A stretch of 64,000 nucleotides of DNA from Cyrtodaria siliqua. Its lineage: Eukaryota > Mollusca > Bivalvia > Adapedonta > Hiatellidae. The first letter of the stretch is position 1, and each line of letters opens with the position of its first letter. The DNA lies in contig JAWPHD010000086.1 of assembly GCA_037043455.1 (NCBI GenBank), positions 248,001-312,000 of the forward strand. The letters are read 5' to 3'. The notes beneath the pieces were generated by a model that was given only the letters and a program-made list of their open reading frames with translations, did no database searches and was not told where the DNA came from. Both the position numbers and the translations under genes were made by a program. Below, piece after piece: positions 24,024 to 34,076 of this stretch.

Positions 24024-25150
24024 GCGGAGTTTATAGAAGCACAAACTCAAGACGAGTCATAAGGTCCTTGTAAGGTGAAGGCCAAGGATGGTGTAGTGAA
24101 GAAGTGTAAAGGGTCCGGTAGTTGTAAGTTTGTACATAAGAATAGGTTATTGTACAGATAATTTGAAGATAGTGGTAGTAGACAGTTTCACCAATTAGTG
24201 GTACCTACCCAGTATAGAACGACAGTGCTTAAGGTAGCTCATGAGTCGATTATGGGAGGTCATTTAGGCGTAAAGAAAACGTCAGATAGAGTATTGGCAG
24301 AATTGTATTGGCCAGGCGTTAGCGGAGATGTAACTAGGTATTGTAGGTCCTGCGATGTATGCCAAAGGACAGTACCAAAAGGTCGAGTGACCAAAGTACA
24401 TTTAGGTCAGATGCCACTGATAGATACACCATTTAAGCGGGTAGCCGTAGACATAGTTGGACCAATTTTTCCAGTGTCGGATAGGAAAAATAGGTACATT
24501 TTAACCATGGTAGACTATGCAACTAGGTATCCGGAGGCAGTAGCATTGCCCTCAATTGAAACTGAGAGAGTAGCTGAGGCATTAGTTGATATGTTCAGTA
24601 GGCTAGGTGTACCAGAGGAAATGCTGACTGATTGTGGGTCACATTTTACGTCAGAACTTATGGCTGAAGTAAGCAGGTTATTGTCTTTCCGTCAAATCAT
24701 GACAACACCATATCACCCTATGTGTAACGGGTTAGTCGAACGATTTAACGGGACGTTAAAGCAAATGTTGCGGCGTATGTGTACCGAGAGACCCAAAGAT
24801 TGGGACAAGTATATCAATGCTTTATTGTTTGCATTTAGAGAGGTTCCACAAGAGAGTTTAGGATTTTCTCCGTTTGAGTTATTGTACGGTAGGTCAGTTA
24901 GAGGTCCCATGAGGATTCTTAGAGAGATGTGGGCAGGTGAAGTAGATAGTGATGAGGTTAAGACTACATATCAGTATGTTTGAGATCTGAAGGAGAAACT
25001 AGAGGAGACTTGTAAGATAGCTCAAAGTCAGTTAGTTAAGGCAAGTACCAAGTATAAACGGTACTATGACCAGAAAGCTAGAGCTAGGAAGTTTAAGATA
25101 GATGACCAGGTGTTACTGTTACTCCCGACCGACAATAACAAGTTGTTATT
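24024..25150 (+). pseudogene. Integrase of element B, located upstream of RT
   Basis: After two more in-frame TAA codons (24060-24062, 24159-24161) the frame encodes a complete retroviral-type integrase. It has the HHCC zinc domain (HESIMGGHLG...CRSCDVC), then the catalytic triad in AVDIVGPIF, MLTDCGSHFTS and GLVERFNGTL. A C-terminal GPY/F-type module, WKGPFYVRG, is read after a frame change near 25150. A TGA at 24981-24983 falls in the linker. In ordinary Ty3/gypsy elements integrase is the last pol domain; here it lies between protease and RT. The catalytic residues are intact but the reading frame is not. Confidence 0.9.
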
Positions 25151-26130
25151 ACATGGAAAGGTCCGTTTTACGTTAGAGGGATAGTGAACACTATGGATTA
25201 CCGTATCGAGATAAACGGAAAGTTAAAGACCTTTCATGCGAATATGCTGAAAGAGTATATCAGTAGAACCGATAATGTGCAACAAGGGGTGTTAACCGTA
25301 GTTAATGTTGCAGTTATTGAGGATAGTGAGGAAGACAGTAGTGAGGACACTTGTCCCATGTATTTTCCCACTAGTGTAGGTAGGGAGAGAGCAGCCGATG
25401 TAGACATATCGGGCATGCTTAGTGTAGAGCAGCAACGAGAGATGGGTAGTTTACTCTCGGAGTTCAGTGATGTCTTGTCCGAAAACCCGGGGCAGACAGA
25501 TGGAGTGCAACATGATATTGTACTCACATCAGGGGAACCAATTAGAATTAAGGGGTATCCCATTCCATTTCACTCCCGATCAATTGTTGATGAGGAGGTG
25601 AAAGACATGTTGAAATTGGTTGTCATCGAACCTTCAAACGCCCCATTTTCATCCCCAGTCGTACTTATTAAGAAGAAAGATGGGTCAATTCGATTCTGCA
25701 TCGATTTTAGGCAGCTCAATAAACGTACCATCTTAGATGCAGAGCCAATGCCTAATATTGAGGAGGTATTCTCTAAGCTTGCGGGATATTCGTATTTCTC
25801 CAAGTTAGACCTCAGTAAAGGGTATTGGCAAGTCCCACTTTCAGACCGAGCTAAAGAGATGACCTCCTTCGAAACTTCGCAAGGACTTTTTAAGTTCAAG
25901 GTCATGCCCTTTGGTCTCGTAAACGCCCCAGCAACATTCTGTAGGTTAATGAGGAAAGTCCTGAAGGATTTGTCCAACACAGACAGTTTTGTAGATGACA
26001 TCCTGGTGTTTACAACAACATTTGAAGACCATATTAAGGCTCTACGTAATCTGTTGGAACGGCTACGCCGGTTTAAACTGACTGCAAAACCTAGCAAGTG
26101 TCACATAGGTTACGCAGATATAGAGTGTCT
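25151..26130 (+). pseudogene. Reverse transcriptase of element B
   Basis: After the integrase GPY/F module and a ~100-residue linker comes a typical Ty3/gypsy RT. Motifs seen: IEPSNAPFSSPVVLIKKKDG, RFCIDFRQLNKRT, YFSKLDLSKGYWQVPL, FKVMPFGLVNAPATF and the catalytic FVDDILVF. The frame is intact to about 26125, where one base is missing relative to the RNase H frame. Confidence 0.92.
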
Positions 26131-26793
26131 GGTCATGTTGTCGGGAGGGACCAGAAATTGAAACCCAACCCCGACAAGGTTAAGGCAATTCAGGAAGCAC
26201 CAAGACCCGAGACAAAGAAACAAGTTAGGTCATTTTTAGGGTTGGCGGGATTTTACAGGAAGTTTATTCCAAACTTTTCGGCTATAGCTGCACCTTTGTC
26301 AGACTTGACAAAGAAAGGTCAACCCAATAGGATAACTTGGGGGGAAAGCCAGGAGCGAGCTTTTTTCTCTTTAAAGGGGAGTCTGGTCAAAACCCCAATA
26401 CTAAAATTACCTGAACTTGACCAGGAGTTTATCCTCAGAACGGATGCCTCCGATATCGGGGTGGGTGCAGTCCTACTGCAAGAGCAAGATGGGTGTAGTC
26501 TCCCCGTGGCCTACGCAAGTCGGAAACTATTACCCCGGGAATGTAACTACTCTGTTATCGAAAGGGAGTGTCTTGCAGTAGTGTGGGGTGTCAGTAAATT
26601 CCACCGATATGTTTTTGGTAAGGAATTTTTCTTGGAGACTGACCACCAACCGTTAGCTTATATGAATAAAGCAAAGGTAGCTAACAGTAGGTTAATGAGG
26701 TGGGCACTGACTCTGCAGCCTTACCGGATGAAAATTAAAGCGATCCGAGGAAAGGACATTATTGGGGCAGACTATTTAAGTCGCCGCACATAA
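26131..26793 (+). pseudogene. Connection and RNase H of element B
   Basis: Continues RT in a shifted frame: SFLGLAGFYRKFIPNFS (Ty3/gypsy-specific connection motif), then RNase H with RTDASDIGVGAVL, the ERECLAVVWG glutamate, ETDHQPLAY and a terminal GADYLSRR. It ends at TAA 26791-26793. Nothing follows except 3' untranslated sequence, which confirms that integrase is not in its usual place. Confidence 0.92.
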
Positions 26794-27084
26794 TGACCGG
26801 TTTAATACAATAGTGTATTGCAGTGTATTGTACAATTATGATAGTAGTATATGTTACGACAGGGTAGTGTACAATTGTAGAATAGTGTTGAAATTGTAAT
26901 TACATATTATAGTTAGGTTATAACCTCAGTAGTAATAGTTAACATACTCAAGCGATTGAGCGATCAGCTTGTACGTTTTGTCGCTCATTTGCTCCGAAGA
27001 ATTAATAGTTTCTTAACGTGTAAATATTAATTATCATTTTGTTGAATTTTAAAAGTGTAGCACTTTCTTTAAGTGGGGAGATGT
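26794..27084 (+). promoter_or_regulatory. 3' untranslated region and polypurine tract of element B
   Basis: 291 bp without coding sequence. The purine run AAGTGGGGAGATG at 27071-27083 directly precedes the 3' LTR and should prime plus-strand DNA synthesis. Confidence 0.8.
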
Positions 27085-28721
27085 TGTCACAAAATGTCAC
27101 GGGTAGAGCGTATTGGTCGTTCATAGCTCTTGTAAGTTATCGGTTACACCCAAAATCTATTGTTCGAGTTGAAACAATTTCACAATATTCATGATCTATT
27201 CATGTAACACGTAAAAGCGTGCACATTTTAAGTGGCCGCCAGAGAGGCCGTGTCATAAGTTTAGTTTTGTGCTATCGCATGTAAACGTATAGGTATATTT
27301 TCCTTAAACGGCAAAATTGTATAAGGGGCCTCTCGTGTAGATTCAATACTGCAGATTTAGCCACGTTTGTCACGGACTGAACGGGGGAAATAATGATTTG
27401 GGCGTAATGTTTGCTATAAAACCCATTGTCTTCTAGCTCTCGCCGGGAACATCGATAGTACATTGTTGGCACAGAGATTGGACGGCAAATTTCATAGGCA
27501 ACATGTGGTTAGTAGTTTTATTAAACTTTTATCGTATATTTGTATTCAGTGGGCGGCGCCATCTTGTTTGGCGGTTACGACATCCGGTTAGCATTGATGT
27601 TTCTCAAACATAACTTTAGACTAGCATATGATTTTGAAGTTACTTTATTAGATGTAATTATTGTAATTGATCATTAATTGTAAAACAATATTAATTTGAT
27701 TATTTATTAACAGTGGATAATAGGTGCATTAGTTAACGTTGGCGTATAACTCAGTGATTGTAATACACGATTGTTAACATTAGTTAACAATGAGATGAGT
27801 GACAAGAATAAATGTTCGACGCGTATGCATAGCGTTGAATAATGTGGTCATTAGTTGACATGCGTGCATGCATAACTCAGTGAGTGTAATATATGAGTAA
27901 TTTGATCATGTTTATATTACATGTATTAGGGGCATTGATTAACAGCGACGTACATAGCGTATACATGGCGTTGTAGAATATGTATACATTGCTACTCATC
28001 ATTAGTACAGCTTGCATATATTGATTGAATAATGATTTGTTTTGGTAATAATTATGCAAGATTGTTATGTTTGTCAACCGACATCTAAAACGTATGTATA
28101 ATTACAGCCTAAGCCATCCAGGATATAAGCCATCCAGGGTTGGAGTAAGCCATCTAGGTTTGGATATCCAGGAGTGGAGCTAAGCTTCCACGATTAACGT
28201 TACAAGCGGTGGAGACGGTCCCCGTACCTGCGCAGCCAGGTTTTACTAACGACAACCCCCGGGACACAAGGTGGGCCCGTTACCAATCCTCACGGAGGAA
28301 TATCACTCACAATCTCAGTGGAGGTTAACTATCATCACGCACAATCTCAGTGGAGGTTAACTATCATTGCATCGCGTCATCAACCCTTACAGAAGGCATT
28401 TGATGACAATCATCCATTGAATTCGCGCATCATCATCTTCATGAGCTCTCGCGCATCACAGTTATCGCGCTAGATCAACATTGTTATAGCTTTAACAACA
28501 CTTGAGTGTCTTAGACATTCAGTATTTATAACAATACTAAGAACGTCTTAAACGTTCATGAGAACATTCTTTTCATAGTTCATTTGTGTATTCGCTTGTT
28601 TTTTTAGATTATTGTGTATATATTAAACATATTTTAAAAGTTGCATTAAACTTATGTAAATGCATTCACCGTCATTGATTCTTTCCTGAGTTAGCCCAAC
28701 CACTAAGGTCATCCTGTGACA
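27085..28721 (+). repeat. 3' LTR of element B (1637 bp)
   Basis: Near-identical to 15746-17374: about 13 single-base differences by eye and an extra TATTTATT-like 8 bp near 27702. It ends TGTGACA at 28721. Confidence 0.95.
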
Positions 28722-28985
28722 CTTATACATCGACTTAACAATTCTGTGAACAATGTCTATTAGCTGCCATATCCTTCACTTTATCATTAGTTCCTATTTT
28801 CAGCAAATTATTCATTGATTCTGCATTGTTATTGGTCCAATCTGAGTCCATTTTTGTTAATCTTGATGGTAAATTTACCTGATTTTTTATCATAGGAATT
28901 ATCCTGTTTTCTAGATATGGCTTAAATCCTTCTGCCTTTAACTCCACATTTGAATGTATGTAATTAAGTCTGTGTTCAAACACAA
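28722..28985 (-). pseudogene. MULE-transposase-like frame, upstream part
   Basis: The minus strand encodes FKPYLENRIIPMIKNQ and DWTNNNAESMNNLLK, the W-TNN-x-E-x-N pattern seen near the C-terminal end of MULE-type transposase relatives. A one-base frame change near 28750 then gives LIDIVHRIVKSMYK, cut by the LTR element. The tail is at 15480-15745. A frame at 29176-28976 (VKGEYICRQCRLDD) precedes it on the same strand, but I do not recognise it. Confidence 0.55.
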
Positions 28986-29446
28986 TTGTGCTGTTTGCAT
29001 CTGTGAGTCCATTTTCCTAGGAGCAAGGATTCGCGCGTTACAGCTTCCCTCAGCGCCGAAATAACACCAGCAGTAGCTTGCATTAAACGTGTGATGCCGC
29101 GGAGGTAGTCAAAGTTGTCGTCATCCAGTCTGCACTGCCGACATATGTACTCTCCTTTGACACCGAGTTTAACCACTAGACCACGGCCATTTATTGGTAT
29201 ATTGTAGCATTTTTAACACTAAATAGGTATTACGTAATAACTAGCGCACATACAAACTCATCAAGCGCTAAATAACAATTTGAGATATGGTTGTTTTGAG
29301 GCAAAGTATTAGTTTCATATTGATAACATACAGTATTACACCAGGCCATGTTAATTTACACATGCGACAAGATGGACTATATATTTATTGATCCATCTTG
29401 AGTTTTTGCCTCATAATAAATTGTAGTTAGTATACTATTTTCTCAA

Positions 29447-29525
29447 GTAGTGATAGTTCAGTGGATGAACTGACTTGCAATCGGAATGTCGTTTGTTCGA
29501 GCCCCGAAAGAGGCTTACTTTTTTA
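29447..29525 (+). ncRNA. tRNA-derived SINE head
   Basis: A box TAGTTCAGTGG (about 29452-29462), B box TGTTCGAGCCC (about 29493-29503) and a T-run at 29518-29523. The acceptor stem does not close, so it is a SINE head or tRNA relic. Confidence 0.55.
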
Positions 29526-29631
29526 TCTGTAAAAATTACTGTTACCTGTGTATATGTCGATGTCTATACAGTTAATGATTTCGTGCGCTATATTTGCTCG
29601 TTTAAATACCGGATTTCACTACCAGCTGGTG

Positions 29632-29850
29632 AACATGATGTTACAGTTGGTGCACCCTAGAACCTGGTTTAAACCCCAGCGGCTTTTTTGCCACTGACCG
29701 TTCCAAGGCGGTAGCCCTATCCAAAAAGGAAGGCCAGCTCTATTGCGGAGGAATTTTTATCAAACAGGATCACGTGATAAAGTCGATAACAAAATGAAAT
29801 TTTCGGCAAAAATGACACTGACCAGAGACGTATACACCTCACATATATCA
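29632..29850 (+). mobile_element. Penelope-like 3' fragment with variant tail
   Basis: It contains GGTTTAAACCCCAGCGGC and AAGGCGGTAGCCCTATCC, then the same ~120 bp tail as 7343-7470 (GAGGAATTT, AAATTTTCGGC, AATGACACTGA). The two copies show a second 3' tail type in this family. Confidence 0.65.
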
Positions 29851-29989
29851 ACTCCGATTCTGACAAAACGCAATCACGGATCGTAGGCGAACCATTAATA
29901 TTCACAAACTGCATTGGTGGAACAAACTTGTTACAAAAAGTTGTATTCCCGTTAATAGCTAAAGGTAGATTTAAGCTACACGAATGTTA

Positions 29990-31700
29990 TTGATTTTTAT
30001 GTTCTAGTTGTTGAAAACGCACTTTTTAAACAAAGTGCATTCATGTCGTCAATTTAAAAGCTAGAGCTAACCCAGATATATGTACATGTAGATACATCTC
30101 TCGTATATATGTCTGTAAAGTTTTAAGAAAATCCCAGAAAATAAGCTTTTTTTTCACAAATTGACTAACATCACTATCCGTCCCAACGACGACGAATTGC
30201 ATGTACATTTAGAAACGCGAGCAGGTAAACACAAACGGCAATTCTTTTATCAAATGAAAACACATATCACAATTGTATATGTCGGTGCATTCCATTTCTG
30301 ATCTCAGCATGGTCTGGATTGATGCCATAGATTCCAATTTATTTTGTGACGTTTAAAAAACGATCTCAGTAGGTCGAAACAGAAATAAAAATGGCGGAAA
30401 TTTGCGTTGTATAATTATTTTACTCTATCAGTAAAAAGAGCAAAAAAAGTATGTTCTACCAATCAGAGTTAAACGAACTCCATGAAAATGTTCATTGACA
30501 TGTCGCCTATTTAAAAACAAATCATGTGAATCAGAAAAATTCACATTGTTTCACCAAATTGACCTAAAACAAGGTAATCGCTAAAATATGTCGGATCTGC
30601 GTTCCAATTTTAAGTTTACACAGAAAGGTGTTTTAAAATTAAAAATGTGGAAATATGAAAGAAAGGATGAGAAAAAACAGAGTTCGACATTGTTCAGTAT
30701 TTGTTATAGTATTAAAATAGTATGTTCATAGCATTTTTCAGGGATACCATTAAGCTATTTCTTACCTCCTTTATACCGCCCCGCTCCAAGTGACATACAC
30801 ACAAAGTTGTAGTACGCGTTTAAGAAACTGCATTGCTTTCGGCAATTTAAAAGCGATAGTAGTACATGGGCCGGTTTCGGTCCACTTTGCATAACAATCA
30901 AATGTCACGCTATTGCATCAGTCTTCTTAATCCTTTAGTCGGTGAGATGTACTCTTTGTTTAAATGTTTTTAACTAACACGACCGTCCAATTCGAAAACG
31001 GCAACATTCAATTGCATTAAGAAATGCAACCGGGTACACAAGAAATAAAATAATTTGATTATTTAAAATGTATGTGTCCGAGCATTTCAGACTAATTGTT
31101 TTATCCAATTATGTTATGGGTTTATGTTAGAGTGTCCAATATCCTTTGCAATAAACAAAATAGCAAAGGTACGGTGGAAAAATATCATAATGCCGGCAAT
31201 ATACGTTGCGGTGTTAATTTTCTAAAAACTGAAATTTTAACATCGAGAATGCATTTTTGTTTCTTAGTGTTCATTGAAATGCTTGCTATTACAAAAAAGT
31301 CTATCACAAAGAAATACCTTTCCCCCACTAAATTAACTACAGGCACCATATTCGCTGAAATATGCCGGATCTGCGTTTCAAATCAATGTTCACACGGAAA
31401 GGTGTATTGATATTACAAATGTGGAATTTCAAAATCATTTAGAGGGAAATCATTACGCTAGTATACTGCACCCCACCCGCACCACATGACACACACATTT
31501 TCCTGAAAACGCACTGTATTTATTTTGGCAATTTAAATGCGAGAATAAAACAATTGTATGTACAAGTAGATATATTTATCATGTATCGATATAAACACGT
31601 TTATGAAAACCGGAGAAAAGTACTTATGTTTTGCCAAATTAACTAACCAACAACACCGTAATTGAAACGCGACCGGGAACACGAGAACTCATATAGATAC
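29990..31700. repeat. Three diverged repeat units, ~700-800 bp each
   Basis: Corresponding segments start near 29998, 30800 and 31490 (AAACGCACT...GGCAATTTAAA, later AAACGCGAGC/AAACGCGACC). The segments near 30575 and 31360 (TATGTCGGATCTGCGTT / TATGCCGGATCTGCGTT) also correspond. No coding signal was found. These are old tandem or dispersed duplications. Confidence 0.55.
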
Positions 31701-32570
31701 ATGTATATATTACACCTCATTTGCCTATTCCACTCTTTTTTTAATGTGACTTCATCCGGTCCATAAAGTTCCTTATTACATGTGTTACTATATATAGTAA
31801 CAAAAACGGCATGTTTTTCGTGTAATACAGGCATTTTCTCTGCGGTCATATTAGATAAGCGCGTGAAACGGCGGGCCAAAAATCCATATGAAGGGCCAAA
31901 AAACCCATATGGCGGGTCGAAAATCCATATTAAATCTAGACTGCGTTACATACATTTAGCATTAAACTGTAGATATATTTTTGATAATCGACCACGAACC
32001 AGTCATATCGTGCATCGGCACATGCATCCAACGACAACTGCGACGGTTGAAAATGGCAGCCAGAATGCTCGCTACCCTCTGAGTACACGCAGGAGATCGT
32101 TAGTAGCCGAACAAAGATCAGGACGGACATTAAATAGTGAAATGGTGAAAAACAAGAACGACTCGGTCTACATCACCCTACAATATGACGTGAAAAAAAT
32201 GTGTGACTGGCTCGGAGATGTTGAAAATGTTGCCGATTGTGTGATAGATTTAACCTATTAAATTATACAGTACATGTACATTTATATCAACTCGTTGTTT
32301 TTGATCGAAATGTCTTCAACAACCTATTCTACTATATACTGTTTAGGGACCAGTTTCCGTCCAAGCCCAGTTTCCGTCATTTTCATTTAAAAACTGTTTT
32401 TACAATGCAAATTGCTAGCGCGATGTTACTTATCGACAGAAGCTTAGCACAGACGATTGGAAACAAGAAACAACCAAAAAGTAAAGAAGCGGTACAAAAA
32501 CGAAAGTGGTCCCCCGACCAGTATACTGCCGTTCGGGTCTCAATTACATTTTAAATAAAAGTCATGCAGG
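31701..32570. other. Unrecognised stretch with a 159-codon frame
   Basis: 31782-32261 (+) is open, but its translation has no recognisable domain, signal or conserved pattern. A second frame (32237-32554) is similar. CCATATG-type motifs repeat at 31888-31950. Probably not coding. Confidence 0.3.
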
Positions 32571-32579
32571 AAACAATAC

Positions 32580-32612
32580 ATACTGTACTGTACTGTACTG
32601 TACTGTACTGTA
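32580..32612. repeat. (TGTAC)n microsatellite
   Basis: Six to seven perfect pentanucleotide units. Confidence 0.95.
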
Positions 32613-33203
32613 TGTGAAATAAAAAAAAATCTCCTACCTTATTATCCTTAAATTATATTTGCGAAACCAAATGCCATTTGAAATTTTCTTTCTTCTACAA
32701 GCTCAAACGTAAACACAAAAACTGACAAAGTCAATGACGTGGAATAAAACGGCACCGGCAAAGACGACGTCACCATTATGATGATTTTGTTACAAAGATT
32801 ACGTCAGAAACGTTTCTGTGTAATTTTTATTAAGGGGGGTGAATTGTTGTTTTGGAAACAAGGTACCGAATTGCCGATTTTAAATGGCACATCCTATTAT
32901 ATTAACGTCATACGTTTATTTTATTCTTGTAAATCAATGAATAAAAATGGATCTAAATAAAGAGTCATATTAAAAAAAATATATACACAAGTAGATAAAA
33001 GGTATTTAAAATGACTTTACGCAATTTAGATCTAATAATCTATCCAAAATAATAGTGTTTTGGTTACACATGTAATAAACATGCTAAAGCTCTCGGGCCT
33101 CATATGGCTATCTCGGGCCTATATCACAAAGAGGCACACCTACCCCAGTTAATAACCTCTATATATGGACCGAAGCACCAAACCATTTCTGTTAAATATA
33201 TAG

Positions 33204-34076
33204 AGGATCTTAAACGATTTCCCATTTCATATAAGATTTATGAAACGAGTTATGAATTATTATAATTTTAACGAGCCTTTTGGCGAGTTAAAATTAAAAA
33301 TAATTCATAACAAGTTTCATAAATCTTATATGGAATGGGAACGAGTTTAAATCCTTTTTATAACATAACATTGCAATCAAATTAGTAAAAAATAATTCAG
33401 GTGGACATAGAACCGCCACGACGTCAGACACACTTTAGCGCCAAAACGTCATAACATATGTGACGTCGTAACGTCGCGTCTCACAAATAACGTTGCGTAT
33501 AAAAGAGTTCGTGTTTTACCTCTTTACAAAATAGCAGTTTACGTCAACTTTTTAACAAACCAACAACAATGTTTTGTATAATGTGCATTGTAGCATGGTC
33601 GGTGACATTTCCTTTGATGAATGCAGAGCATTATATCGTTTAATTTAGGGTAACTAAAGGGGCGTGGTTATGCCGTGCTACAACTACCGGATATTGGAAT
33701 TTAGAGTACGGTCACTATGACGTCACAGTGTTACTAAGTGCACCATGCTACAAAAAAGATAGAGTCTGGTCTCAGCGAGTTGGCTTATTTAAACACCGAG
33801 ATGGGCTACTCCCATCTCGGTGTTTAAATAAGCCAACTCGCTGAGACCAGAATCTATCTATTACTTATTTTTGTAAGCTGTCACAAATAATAAGTTTATG
33901 ACTCAGATCTTGGTGAATTTGTAATAAATAAAATAGTTTCAGTTAATAAACTTGCGTAGTGTTACAGGTTTAACTCAACCAATCAAAATCGCTCAAGGTT
34001 GTATTACACGTGTGTCATGCAATAGAATATTAAATGGGTGTTCGACACTGCTAACAAGGGACGTTATGTGATAACA
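33204..34076 (-). mobile_element. Foldback element family 1, copy 1
   Basis: Most of it matches 60767-61332 in inverted orientation, including TGACGTC-rich parts near 33420-33480 and the GGGACGTTATGTGATAAC end. One end is a ~70 bp-arm hairpin (33204-33356). This copy has about 330 bp more in the centre than copy 2, containing the 49 bp hairpin at 33757-33859. No transposase. Confidence 0.75.
33757..33859. repeat. Near-perfect 49 bp hairpin
   Basis: Arms 33757-33805 and 33811-33859 pair at 48 of 49 positions (G33764 against A33852) around the loop CTACT. The degree of pairing is far above that of neighbouring repeats. Confidence 0.95.

Larger units (their letters stand above)
15746..28721 (+). 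mobile_element. Gmr1-like Ty3/gypsy LTR retrotransposon (element B), nearly complete
   Basis: It is bounded by long direct repeats (15746-17374 and 27085-28721) that begin TGTCACA and end TGTGACA. The flanks CTTGT (15741-15745) and CTTAT (28722-28726) look like a 5 bp target duplication with one change. Internally it has a primer site, gag, CCHC knuckle, protease, integrase, RT, RNase H and polypurine tract. Integrase lies upstream of RT, the opposite of ordinary Ty3/gypsy order. This permuted arrangement with gypsy-type sequence is known for Gmr1 (Atlantic cod) and relatives. A 4.06 kb LINE is inserted in gag. By-eye LTR comparison gives about 13 substitutions and one 8 bp indel (0.8%), so insertion was recent. 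The element is defective: four in-frame stops and two frameshifts in pol. Confidence 0.92.

Noticed and set aside
24021..24983. Alternative genetic code with TAA read as glutamine
   Set aside because: The host-gene exons end in standard stops, the intact LINE RT uses ordinary codons, and other stop types and frameshifts also occur. Simple mutation explains it.
15746..28721. Endogenous retrovirus
   Set aside because: No envelope-like frame between RNase H and the 3' LTR (only 291 bp); it is an LTR retrotransposon.
31782..32261. 159-codon open frame
   Set aside because: No recognised motif or splice context; overlaps another unrelated open frame.
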